Assembly: GCA_022425565.1 (NCBI GenBank) | Contig: JAKMFG010000166.1 | Span: forward strand, 1 to 11,519 | DNA length: 11,519 bases | Source of the DNA: Alphaproteobacteria bacterium | GTDB taxonomy: Bacteria; Pseudomonadota; Alphaproteobacteria; Puniceispirillales; Puniceispirillaceae | Direction of reading: 5' to 3' | Shown: piece by piece, positions 1 through 7,050 of the stretch | Position numbering within the stretch: position 1 is the stretch's first letter | How the letters are laid out: each line of letters begins with the position of its first letter | The notes under the pieces: generated by a model | What the model saw: only the letters and a program-made list of their open reading frames with translations | Database searches by the model: none | What the model was told of the DNA's origin: nothing | Program-made: the position numbers and the translations under genes

Positions 1-90
1 GGCCCGAACCCCACACGGCCACGCCGCGCAAAAAATAACGCGGGGGCCGCCGGTGCGGGTGGCGCGGGCGCGGCCACGGCAGAGACATGA
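1..90 (+). other. Very GC-rich left edge; possible tail of a convergent gene
   Basis: On the plus strand, frame 1 is open from base 1 to a TGA at 88-90. It reads an Arg/Lys-containing then Ala/Gly-rich tail (PRRAKNNAGAAGAGGAGA), which could be the C-terminus of a convergent gene that starts outside the window. On the minus strand the same bases are the odd tail of the TPR protein. At this GC content every frame tends to be open, so this is only a possibility. Confidence 0.2.
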
Positions 91-1728
91 GCTGGTGATA
101 GGCTGGTCCGCCAGCGGCAGTACCGCAGCAAATGCCTTTCCGGCATCGCCAGCACGTGGATCGCCCAGCTTCTCGTAACATTCTACCAGTCCCGAGAGGG
201 ACCAGACGTTGCCACGATTCTGGCGGCTGACCGGCAGCTCGTCGTCATGGCCAAGATCGCGCTCGTAAATGACGCGTGCCTCGTCGATGCGCCCCTGCTC
301 CAGCAGCAGCGCGCCAAGCGCATGGCGCGGCGGATGCATCCAGGCACGTGGTTCTGTGTATACAAGCCTGTCCTCGACGGCGACCGCCTGGCGAAGCCAG
401 TCGAAACCAGCCTCTGTCTCGCCGGCATGATAGGCCATCTCGCCGCGCATCATCGCCGCCCCAACAGCAAGAATGTCGTCGGCCTGATTGTTGAAATAGG
501 CGTAACCGTCGGGAACAGATGCACGCGCCGCATCGAAATCGGTGGCAACCATATCCGCCTCGTCATGCCTGCCAAGTGCCGCCAGCGCCACGGCCCGGGC
601 CTGATGGTGCATGGCATACGAAACCGGCATGAAGGCGGGATCGCCTGTGAACTCGCGATCCACGATCTGCTGCCATCTGCCAAACCGCACATCGACATGT
701 GCGATGGTCGCGTAATAGCCCTCAAGCGTCATGTCCATATGCGTGACCGGCTGCTGCACCAGCACGTTTTCCAGAATTTCGGCCATTACAATCGCGGCGT
801 CCGCGGCATCAGCCAGATTGCCCGTCTGCATGCCGGCAAACATCAGCATATGGACATCATGGCATACGAGCGTGCGATAAAACGGCGTGCGGTGCAGGTT
901 CGCCAGAAACCGCCTGTCAGTCGCCATGGAAAGTCGGCTGCAACGCGTTGCCTCATCGAAGTCACCGACCAGAGCGTGAATGTGTGACGGCATATGCTGC
1001 AGATGCCCAGCGTCGGGCGGCGCCAGTTCCTGCAACCGGCGGGCCGATGGCAAGGCTTGTTCCGGCGCTGGCGACATCTCCTGCACATGGATATCGAAAT
1101 GCAGCACACCGATATGGTCGGCGCCGGCGCCGGCAAGCGAACGTCTGAGAGCTGCCTGAATTTCCTTCTCGCGTGCTTCGGGGTTCGGCGCGCGCTCGTC
1201 AACGTCGTAGATCTGCCACGGCGTCAGCATAATCTGCGAGTCGATATAGAGCGCGGTGATATCCGGATCACCTCCAAACGCCTCATAGACTGGGATCATG
1301 GCATCGGCATAGGCGCGCTCCCAGGATGCCAGAACGTCATCGTCGGGAACCTCGGTCTGCGGATAGCGCACGGCAAGCGCCTCGATCAGGGCGCGCGCCT
1401 CCGGCGTGGCCGTTGCGGCACGTGTCATCGCTTCAGCGATCGCGCCATGGCAGGCTGCAAGCGCCTGCTCCTTTTCCGGCATGGTCAGCCATTCCCAAGG
1501 CTTGTTCATGAACGGACCGCTGGAGAGGGCGATGCCCCACCAGGCGAGGGCAAATTCATTATCCGACCGGGCAGCGTTCCGGAAACAGCCGATCGCCTCT
1601 TCATGGTTGAAACCATAGAGCCAGGAAAGCCCGGTGGCGAACCAGGCAGCAGCCTCATCATTCGTGACAACAAAAGCAGGGCAATGCGTGCCAAGATCGA
1701 AAGAATAATCGGAATGGCTTGTGTTCAT
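1..1728 (-). CDS. TPR-repeat protein, 3' end not in window
   Basis: The frame opens at ATG 1728-1726 and stays open for 576 codons to base 1, with no stop in the window. The start is supported by an in-frame TAG just upstream (1740-1738) and by the N-terminus, which reads Asp-Leu-Gly then a helical repeat (about residues 24-70, with WLYGFNHEEAIGCF followed by ALAWWGIALSSGP). That is the usual opening of a widespread family of soluble TPR proteins of about 550-580 residues and unknown function. More helical repeats follow, for example around residues 235-265 (MPSHIHALVGDF) and 455-495. There is no signal peptide or membrane segment. No clear Shine-Dalgarno sequence precedes the ATG; a 21-base palindrome sits there instead. 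A Cys-rich motif, SSCLC (about 546-550), resembles the family's usual C-terminus. The next 26 residues (bases 1-78) are Arg/Gly/Ala-rich and look unlike the rest, so the true end may be disturbed by a frameshift or sequence error, or lie just outside. It follows the desaturase gene on the same strand, 52 bases downstream. Confidence 0.8.
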   Translation of the reverse strand, partial: MNTSHSDYSFDLGTHCPAFVVTNDEAAAWFATGLSWLYGFNHEEAIGCFRNAARSDNEFALAWWGIALSSGPFMNKPWEWLTMPEKEQALAACHGAIAEAMTRAATATPEARALIEALAVRYPQTEVPDDDVLASWERAYADAMIPVYEAFGGDPDITALYIDSQIMLTPWQIYDVDERAPNPEAREKEIQAALRRSLAGAGADHIGVLHFDIHVQEMSPAPEQALPSARRLQELAPPDAGHLQHMPSHIHALVGDFDEATRCSRLSMATDRRFLANLHRTPFYRTLVCHDVHMLMFAGMQTGNLADAADAAIVMAEILENVLVQQPVTHMDMTLEGYYATIAHVDVRFGRWQQIVDREFTGDPAFMPVSYAMHHQARAVALAALGRHDEADMVATDFDAARASVPDGYAYFNNQADDILAVGAAMMRGEMAYHAGETEAGFDWLRQAVAVEDRLVYTEPRAWMHPPRHALGALLLEQGRIDEARVIYERDLGHDDELPVSRQNRGNVWSLSGLVECYEKLGDPRAGDAGKAFAAVLPLADQPITSSCLCRGRARATRTGGPRVIFCAAWPCGVRA

Positions 1729-1734
1729 ATGCCA

Positions 1735-1755
1735 AAGCTAAAACAGTTTTAGCTT
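1735..1755. promoter_or_regulatory. 21-base perfect palindrome before the TPR gene
   Basis: Two 10-base arms (AAGCTAAAAC and GTTTTAGCTT) flank a single central A. The palindrome lies 7-27 bases before the TPR gene ATG and is AT-rich inside GC-rich surroundings. Neither strand has a T-run after it, so it does not look like an intrinsic terminator. Its size and symmetry suit an operator for a dimeric repressor or activator. A hairpin in the mRNA leader that hides the start codon is also possible. The regulator is unknown. Confidence 0.6.
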
Positions 1756-1780
1756 GGTAGATACGGAGTTTTTTGATTTG

Positions 1781-2719
1781 TCAGGCGCCGCCGGGAAGCG
1801 TTCGTGAGAGCTTCCGGGATAGCTTCCGGGCGAACCGCCGGTGGAATCCGATATAGCCGGTCTCAAGGTGCCGGATATCATCCTTCATTACGCGATGCAG
1901 GCGCGGCAGCGCATGAAACGGCACCGCCGGAAAACTGTGATGCTCGGTATGATAGGGCATGTTCCAGGCAATGAAGCGCACCGGCGCGGCGGTCAGCAGC
2001 GTTCGGGTGTTGGCCAGCATGTTGCCCTCGCACTCGTCGCAGCCGGCATGTTCGGCAAGCAGATAGGCGCGAAGGAATGGCGCACCGATAACCAGTGGCA
2101 CCAGCAGATACGGAATCAGCCACCCGGCATAAGCCAGTGCCGGCACCACCATCAGATAGAACAGCATCATCAGGCACGCCTCGTGTCTGACAACGCGCTG
2201 CATGGTCTCCGGCACATAGGGATCGCTGCGCCGCCCGGCTGCGTTGCCGAGAATGACCCGTATATTGCCGGCCCAGAACGGAATGCCGCTGAGATAGGAG
2301 AGGTAGCCACCGATACCCGACGGTTTTGGCGTGTCGAGTTCGGGGTCGCGGTCCGGATCCTGAGTGAATTTGTGATGATCCTGATGGAAATAGAAAAACC
2401 ATTTCGGCCCGATCAGGAGCGTCATTCCAGCCAGCATGCCGACGGCACGGTTCAGCCACTGGCTGCGAAAGGCAGTGCTGTGGCTGCATTCATGCATCGC
2501 CGTGAACAAGAACACCATGCCAATCCCCTGGCCAAGCATGGCTGTCCAGCGCACCGCACCCTCACCAACGACATTGCCCCACAGGCACAACGCAATCAGC
2601 GACAGATGGCCGGCGAGCTGAACCAGCCCACGCCGGTCGGAACGTTCCGTCAGCGCGCGCTTCTCGTCTGCCGAAAGGCGGCGCAGCATATCCCGATGCG
2701 TGACGATGTCAGACGACAC
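1781..2719 (-). CDS. Membrane fatty acid desaturase family protein
   Basis: This is a 312-residue integral-membrane di-iron enzyme of the fatty acid desaturase/hydroxylase superfamily (PF00487-type). Three histidine boxes are visible: HECSH at about 76-80, HQDHH at about 112-116 and HTEHH at about 257-261, with a further His in AEHAGC near 224. Hydrophobic segments at about 33-53, 63-75, 90-105, 181-200 and 202-218 fit the family's paired membrane hairpins, with the His boxes on the cytoplasmic side. I chose the GTG at 2719 because AGGAG stands 7 bases before it and it begins 10 bases after the upstream stop. An ATG at 2785 gives 334 residues but would overlap the upstream gene by 56 bases with an unconvincing N-terminus. 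The substrate could be an acyl lipid, or a carotenoid-like or small hydroxylated compound; the family does not decide it. The C-terminus carries a short Lys/Arg-Leu-Ser repeat. Its place behind aconitase X is unusual for a lipid gene. Confidence 0.88.
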   Translation of the reverse strand: MSSDIVTHRDMLRRLSADEKRALTERSDRRGLVQLAGHLSLIALCLWGNVVGEGAVRWTAMLGQGIGMVFLFTAMHECSHSTAFRSQWLNRAVGMLAGMTLLIGPKWFFYFHQDHHKFTQDPDRDPELDTPKPSGIGGYLSYLSGIPFWAGNIRVILGNAAGRRSDPYVPETMQRVVRHEACLMMLFYLMVVPALAYAGWLIPYLLVPLVIGAPFLRAYLLAEHAGCDECEGNMLANTRTLLTAAPVRFIAWNMPYHTEHHSFPAVPFHALPRLHRVMKDDIRHLETGYIGFHRRFARKLSRKLSRTLPGGA

Positions 2720-2726
2720 AACGAGG

Positions 2727-2731
2727 CTCCT
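2727..2731 (-). promoter_or_regulatory. Ribosome binding site deciding the desaturase start
   Basis: AGGAG on the minus strand overlaps the stop codon of the aconitase X small-subunit gene (TAG at 2732-2730). It stands 7 bases before GTG 2719, which favours that GTG over the upstream ATG at 2785. Confidence 0.7.
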
Positions 2732-3143
2732 ATCGGCTGGTGATGATAACGAGACCGGCGGCCGGATCGACACGGACCTCGTCACCGGTGCGAATCAGCG
2801 TCGTTACATCGCCATCAACGAAGCGGTCACACATGGCCATGCCGGCCAGCGCCGCGCCCTGGGCCATAATGGTGTTTGCGGAATTCAGCAGGATGGCGCG
2901 CGGGGCCATGTCGCGCGAGGCCATCTCATGCAGCATCCAGGCCGTCGCCACCCCACCCTTGGCTGTATTCAGGACGAGGATGACATCGCAATAACTCTGG
3001 CCATACAGCCTGTGCTGCGGGCGCGAGAACACGCCCCTGATCCTGTCGAGATCATAGCGCGCCGAGAAATTGTCGTCGGCGACAAGCGCCGTTCCCTGAA
3101 CCGCCGGGCCGATGCCGGCATGGCATGCGAGTTCGATCGTCAT
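2730..3143 (-). CDS. Aconitase X small (swivelling-domain) subunit, DUF126 family
   Basis: This 137-residue protein matches the DUF126/aconitase X swivelling domain, the small partner of the DUF521 catalytic subunit. Recognisable parts are QHRLYGQS (about 43-50), the strand DVILVLNT (53-60), an APRAILLN-like strand (80-87), and the closing strands DGDVTTLIRTGDEVRVD. Known bacterial aconitase X enzymes include cis-3-hydroxy-L-proline dehydratase; the archaeal form is phosphomevalonate dehydratase. In the members I remember, the loop after the first strand reads Gly-Arg-Gly-Ser and supplies a catalytic Ser. Here it reads AKGGVATA (61-68), without that Ser, so the substrate or activity may differ. 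The ATG overlaps the large-subunit TGA (TGATG at 3145-3141), and an AAGGAGG stands 9 bases upstream, pointing to translational coupling and a 1:1 complex. Confidence 0.87.
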   Translation of the reverse strand: MTIELACHAGIGPAVQGTALVADDNFSARYDLDRIRGVFSRPQHRLYGQSYCDVILVLNTAKGGVATAWMLHEMASRDMAPRAILLNSANTIMAQGAALAGMAMCDRFVDGDVTTLIRTGDEVRVDPAAGLVIITSR

Positions 3144-4399
3144 CAGCTCGCCCCTCCTTCACCAGCGGGCAGGATCACGCCCGCTTCGGCCGAGGCGACG
3201 CAATCCGCCATGCTGGCAAGCGCCGGCCGATAGCCATAACCACCAAGAATATTGACGATCTTGGCCGAATTACTGAGAAGCCGCGTCCAGCCATTGGCCT
3301 CGCCGATCTCGCGGGCATATTGCTGGTAGAAGCAGGTGCCTGTCAGCACCGTGCCGCCAAACCCCTCGATGGCCTCGACATATCCCATGCGCGCGGCATC
3401 TCCATAGACCTGCGCCGACGTACAGACGACGAGGTCCGTGCCGCTAGCCCGGCTGCGTCCTGCGCAGAGAGCGGCTACCTGCCCCATCTCGACAAGGCTG
3501 AGCTGCGGAGCGGCGAATACCACCACATCCAGCGCCTCGCCAACCGCGCTGAACGGCGCGCCGAGATCGGCAAGCTCCTCGGCGCCTATACGGGTTGCAT
3601 CCAGCGACTCGCCACCGACATCGGCAAGGCTGCGGCATTCGGGCGTGATGCCGACCATATGGAACAGCGGCGTCGATCCCCAGCTGGCCATCGCCGCCCC
3701 AAAATGCTTGATTTCATCCGAGGTGGGCGCGCCTTCGATCCCCTCGATCACGGGCACCTGCCAGTAGCTGCCTGCCATCCGGCCAATGGTGGCGCCAAGA
3801 ACACCCCATTCCATCAGATCGCGCGGTCGTATCTCGACAACAAAGCGGCAAGTGGCACGGCGATGTTCGTCCAGATGAAGCCCGTAACGCGGTGTCCGTC
3901 CGGTCAGCCCGGCGGCCAGCGCCGACGGCCCGCCCTCAAAGTTCGAGCGCGCGCCGCAGACCGAATTGGAATAGATCACTACACCGGTATCACCGTAAGC
4001 GACATGGTGGCCATTCAGCGGTGGCATGATCGTCTGATAGTTGATGCAGGTGTCTGTCATCATGATGCCCATCGCCGTGCAGGCGGCGATGAAACGCCGC
4101 TCGAGGCCAGCCATTTCCTCGGTCTGGCCAAGCGGCAGGTAATGCGAAAGATCGACCCCGCGCGGATCGGTAATCATCGGCACGGTGACCCGCGCGCCAT
4201 CCTTTACCAGTCCTTCGACAAACCCCACGCCGGCATCGCCGAGTGACTCCGGATCGGCCATCATATGTGCCTGGCTGACCGGCACCATGTCGGCGGCATC
4301 GAACATTCGGCCAACCTGAAGCTGATGGTCGATTGCCCAGCGGCAGGCCGGCCCCATCTCGCCGGCAAGCATCGCCTGTTCCTCGTCGCTCAGTCGCAT
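3143..4399 (-). CDS. Aconitase X large catalytic subunit, DUF521 family
   Basis: This 418-residue protein has the length and motifs of the aconitase X catalytic subunit. It opens with MRLSDEEQAMLAGEMGPACRWA, as the family does. It carries the HMM(A)D segment (45-49), DTCINYQ (116-122), YSNSVCGARSNFEGGP (143-158), TGTCF (353-357) and a late SNSAK segment (376-380). Cys118, Cys148 and Cys356 are candidate ligands for the iron or iron-sulfur centre; this is inferred from family position. The family dehydrates hydroxy acids or hydroxy-amino acids. A separate small subunit, as here, is typical of the bacterial type linked to cis-3-hydroxy-L-proline. Two motifs look unlike the ones I remember: APQLSL (297-302) replaces a Pro-His-x-Ser-Leu motif, and TSAQ (327-330) replaces Thr-Ser-Arg. 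Function is therefore 'aconitase X family dehydratase, substrate open'. It is the first gene of the minus operon and diverges from the aldehyde dehydrogenase gene. Confidence 0.88.
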   Translation of the reverse strand: MRLSDEEQAMLAGEMGPACRWAIDHQLQVGRMFDAADMVPVSQAHMMADPESLGDAGVGFVEGLVKDGARVTVPMITDPRGVDLSHYLPLGQTEEMAGLERRFIAACTAMGIMMTDTCINYQTIMPPLNGHHVAYGDTGVVIYSNSVCGARSNFEGGPSALAAGLTGRTPRYGLHLDEHRRATCRFVVEIRPRDLMEWGVLGATIGRMAGSYWQVPVIEGIEGAPTSDEIKHFGAAMASWGSTPLFHMVGITPECRSLADVGGESLDATRIGAEELADLGAPFSAVGEALDVVVFAAPQLSLVEMGQVAALCAGRSRASGTDLVVCTSAQVYGDAARMGYVEAIEGFGGTVLTGTCFYQQYAREIGEANGWTRLLSNSAKIVNILGGYGYRPALASMADCVASAEAGVILPAGEGGAS

Positions 4400-4618
4400 A
4401 TTCCGTAGACCTGTTTCCTCATGATCAACACCTCAACAGTGACATAACAGCCCCGCCACCAGCAATCCCCACAAGCCCTTCCTGCAAACGGTTTCAGTCC
4501 CAATTTCAAGGCTTCCTGCGGGATTGCCGCAGCATGCAGTTTTTGGATAGAGAGTCGGTTTCGGCGTGCTAATGTCCCGACTTAAAGCCGATGCAAAATA
4601 CCAACTCAAGGACGCCGC
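4400..4618. promoter_or_regulatory. Divergent control region between the two operons
   Basis: These 219 bases separate the starts of the aconitase X large-subunit gene (minus) and the aldehyde dehydrogenase gene (plus), so promoters for both operons should lie here. No coding frame is convincing. Symmetric elements are CTGCGG-GATTG-CCGCAG at 4516-4532 (6-base arms, 5-base loop), AAACGGTTT at 4486-4494, and AGTCGG/CCGACT at 4553-4558 and 4577-4582. I could not assign a clear -35/-10 pair. AAGGA at 4608-4612 is the ribosome binding site of the aldehyde dehydrogenase gene. Confidence 0.6.
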
Positions 4619-6061
4619 ATGCACAACAACTATATCGCTGGCGAATGGGTGGCTTCGAAAGATGCCGTCGAAAACCGCAACCCGTCCGACATCACCGACC
4701 TGATTGGCCATTATGCGCAGGCCACGACCGCGCAGCTGGACACCGCCATTGATGCAGCCGCTTCGGCGCAGAAGATCTGGCAGGCAACCGGCCTTGAAGC
4801 ACGGCAGACGGCGCTGATGAAGATCGGCAACACGCTGATCGAGCGGGCCGACGAGCTTGGCGAGCTTCTGAGCCGCGAGGAAGGCAAGCCCCGCGGCGAG
4901 GGCCGCGGCGAGGTCTATCGCGCCGGACAGTTTTTTACCTATTACGCTGCCGAAGTGTTGCGCCAGATCGGCGACAACGCAGATTCGGTCCGTGCCGGCA
5001 TCGAGATCGATGTGCGCCGCGACCCGGTTGGTGTCGTCGCTGTGATCAGCCCTTGGAATTTCCCGACTGCGACTGCCGTCTGGAAAATTGCTCCAGCGCT
5101 GGCCTTCGGCAATGCCGTAATCTGGAAACCGGCGAACCTGGTGCCGGCCTCGGCGGTTGCGCTGACGGAAATCATTGCCGATGCAGGCCTTCCGGCCGGG
5201 CTTTTCAATCTGGTGATGGGGGCGGGCTCCACCATCGGTGATGCGCTTGTCTCGCACCCGGCGATCAAGGCCATTACCTTTACCGGCTCGGTCGAGACCG
5301 GCCGCCGCATCGCCGCTGCAGCCATCGGCAACATGCCGCGCATGCAGATGGAAATGGGATCGAAGAACGCCCTTGTCGTCATGGATGATGCCGATATCGA
5401 CCTCGCCGTCGCCTGTGCCGCGAACGGCGCCTTTGGCGGTACCGGTCAGAAATGCACCGCCTCGTCGCGGCTGATCGTGCATGATGCCGTGCATGACGAA
5501 TTCGTCGAAAAGCTGGTGGCGGCAACCAAAGCCATGGCCGTCGGCCACGCACTGGAAGAGGGCACGCAGATCGGCCCGGTTGTCAGCGAGGGACAGCTTG
5601 CCGCCAATCTCGACTATATGGACATCGCCCGCAAGGAAGGTGGCGAGGTGCTGTGCGGTGGCGACCGGCTGACGCTGGCGCATGAAGGCTACTACATGGC
5701 GCCCGCCGTGATCGCCGGCACCGGCAATGGCTGGCGCATCAACCGCGAGGAAATGTTCGCACCGATTGCCTGTGTGATTCGCGCCGGATCCTATGACGAG
5801 GCGCTGGCCATCTCCAACGACACCGATTTCGGCCTGACCGCCGGCATCATGACCAGATCGCTGGCGCGGGCCGGTGATTTCCGCCGCCGCGCCGAGACCG
5901 GTGTCGTCATGGTCAATTTGCCGACAGCGGGAACCGACTATCATGTGCCGTTCGGTGGACGCGGTGACAGTTCCTATGGTCCGCGCGAGCAGGGCCAGTA
6001 TGCGGTGGAATTCTTCACCAGCGCCAAGACCGCCTATATCTCGACCGGCCCCGCCTCATAG
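4619..6061 (+). CDS. Aldehyde dehydrogenase, likely alpha-ketoglutaric semialdehyde (2,5-dioxovalerate) type
   Basis: This 480-residue, full-length cytosolic NAD(P)-dependent aldehyde dehydrogenase oxidises an aldehyde to an acid. Visible landmarks are SPWNFP with Asn147 for the oxyanion hole, WKPAN with Lys170 for cofactor binding, FTGS (221-224), general base Glu245 in EMGSKN, catalytic Cys279 in GQKCTA, and EEMFAP (377-382). Two regions recall alpha-ketoglutaric semialdehyde dehydrogenases: EEGKPRGEGRGEVYRAGQ (87-104) and the ending PFGGRGDSSYGPREQGQ (444-460). In that role it would make 2-oxoglutarate at the end of hydroxyproline or pentose-acid breakdown. Other semialdehydes remain possible. 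The ATG at 4619 has AAGGA six bases upstream. It is the first gene of the plus operon and faces the aconitase X operon. The M19-like gene begins 5 bases after its stop. Confidence 0.9.
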   Translation: MHNNYIAGEWVASKDAVENRNPSDITDLIGHYAQATTAQLDTAIDAAASAQKIWQATGLEARQTALMKIGNTLIERADELGELLSREEGKPRGEGRGEVYRAGQFFTYYAAEVLRQIGDNADSVRAGIEIDVRRDPVGVVAVISPWNFPTATAVWKIAPALAFGNAVIWKPANLVPASAVALTEIIADAGLPAGLFNLVMGAGSTIGDALVSHPAIKAITFTGSVETGRRIAAAAIGNMPRMQMEMGSKNALVVMDDADIDLAVACAANGAFGGTGQKCTASSRLIVHDAVHDEFVEKLVAATKAMAVGHALEEGTQIGPVVSEGQLAANLDYMDIARKEGGEVLCGGDRLTLAHEGYYMAPAVIAGTGNGWRINREEMFAPIACVIRAGSYDEALAISNDTDFGLTAGIMTRSLARAGDFRRRAETGVVMVNLPTAGTDYHVPFGGRGDSSYGPREQGQYAVEFFTSAKTAYISTGPAS

Positions 6062-6066
6062 GTGCG

Positions 6067-7050
6067 ATGATGCATGTGATCGACTGCCTCCAATACTGCA
6101 ACTGGTCAGAAAAGATCTTCCAGCAGATGCGCGAGGGCGGCGTCGACGCCGTTCACGTCACCATCGCCTATCATGAGAATTTTCGCGAAATGGTGGCGAA
6201 TGTCGAGCAGTGGAACCGCTGGTTTGAGCGTTATCCCGAACTGATCTTCCAGGGACGCACCGGCGATGATGTGCGCCGCGCCCGCCGCGAGGGCCGGACC
6301 GCCATTTTCTTCGGGTTCCAGAACCCCTCGCCGATCGAGGATGACATTGGGCTTGTCGAAATCTGTCATACGCTGGGCGCACGCTTCATGCAGCTGACCT
6401 ATAACAACCAGTCGCTGCTGGCGACCGGGTGCTATGAGGAGGAAGATACCGGCCTGACGCGTATGGGACGCACAGTGGTAGCCGAGATGAACCGTGTCGG
6501 GCTGGTCGTCGATATGAGCCATTCCGCCGAACGCTCGACCCTCGAGGCCATAGAATTCTCCACCCGCCCGATCGCCATCACCCATGCCAACCCGGCATTC
6601 TGGCACCCGGCCCGCCGCAACAAGTCCGACGAGGTGCTTCGCGCCCTTGCCGAATCCGGCGGCATGCTTGGATTCTCGCTCTACCCGCACCATCTGAAAG
6701 ACAAGTCGGACTGCACGCTGGATGGGTTTTGCGAAATGATCGCGCGCACGGCTGAAATGATGGGGCCGGAGCGGATCGGAATCGGCACGGATCTGTGTCA
6801 GGACCAGCCCGACAGCATCGTAGAGTGGATGCGTGTGGGGCGCTGGACGAAAGAGGTCGATTACGGCGAGGGAAGCGCGGCCAATGCCGGGTTCCCGCCA
6901 ATGCCGGAATGGTTTACCGACAACCGGCATTTCGGCAATGTCGCAGACGGCCTTGCAGCGCAGGGCTTTGCAGCCGCCGAGATCGAAGGCATCATGGGTG
7001 AAAACTGGCTGGCATTCTTTGACGCCGGCTTTGGAGTGGCAAATGGCTGA
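6067..7050 (+). CDS. M19 (membrane dipeptidase)-like protein with altered metal site
   Basis: This 327-residue protein has the fold signature of peptidase family M19: VVDMSHS with His152, ITHAN with His173, HPARRNKSDE (180-189), GIGTD with Asp242, and the late MGENW (310-314). The residues for the other metal are absent. The N-terminal His-x-Asp is replaced within VIDCLQYCNW, and the bridging Glu is replaced by Gln85 in FFGFQN. There is no signal peptide, so it is probably cytosolic. From memory, the same GFQN and TGCYE features occur in Pseudomonas aeruginosa PA5396, encoded beside the dimethylglycine demethylase genes dgcAB. That points to a job in betaine or methylated-amine catabolism rather than ordinary dipeptide cleavage. 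The reaction is unknown. ATG 6067 or the adjacent ATG 6070 could be used; AGGTG at 6060-6064 sits better for 6070. It ends inside the start of the next gene. Confidence 0.85.
   Translation: MMHVIDCLQYCNWSEKIFQQMREGGVDAVHVTIAYHENFREMVANVEQWNRWFERYPELIFQGRTGDDVRRARREGRTAIFFGFQNPSPIEDDIGLVEICHTLGARFMQLTYNNQSLLATGCYEEEDTGLTRMGRTVVAEMNRVGLVVDMSHSAERSTLEAIEFSTRPIAITHANPAFWHPARRNKSDEVLRALAESGGMLGFSLYPHHLKDKSDCTLDGFCEMIARTAEMMGPERIGIGTDLCQDQPDSIVEWMRVGRWTKEVDYGEGSAANAGFPPMPEWFTDNRHFGNVADGLAAQGFAAAEIEGIMGENWLAFFDAGFGVANG
7033..7036 (+). promoter_or_regulatory. Ribosome binding site deciding the start at 7043
   Basis: GGAG lies inside the end of the M19-like gene, 6 bases before ATG 7043. It supports that start over longer readings of the same frame back to 6833, which would overlap the M19-like gene by more than 200 bases. 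Confidence 0.65.

Noticed and set aside
247..1752. Two long plus-strand open frames (247-987 and 994-1752)
   Set aside because: Both are antisense to the TPR gene. The minus-strand product has a recognisable family N-terminus and repeats, whereas these are His/Arg-rich with no family signal.
1735..1755. Palindrome as an intrinsic terminator of the desaturase gene
   Set aside because: The stem is AT-rich and no T-run follows it on the minus strand; the TPR start codon comes 7 bases later.
3125..4246. Plus-strand open frame of 373 codons
   Set aside because: It is antisense to the aconitase X large subunit, which is well recognised. Its composition is typical of a shadow frame.
4433..5944. 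Minus-strand open frame of 503 codons
   Set aside because: It lies opposite the aldehyde dehydrogenase gene, whose plus-strand motifs (SPWNFP, GQKCTA, EEMFAP) are decisive. Its composition is rich in His, Arg and Gly, as expected of a high-GC antisense frame.
6833..7042. Longer start for the 575-residue protein (645 codons from 6833)
   Set aside because: It would overlap the M19-like gene by over 200 bases and adds an Arg-rich stretch. ATG 7043 has a GGAG ribosome binding site at good spacing.
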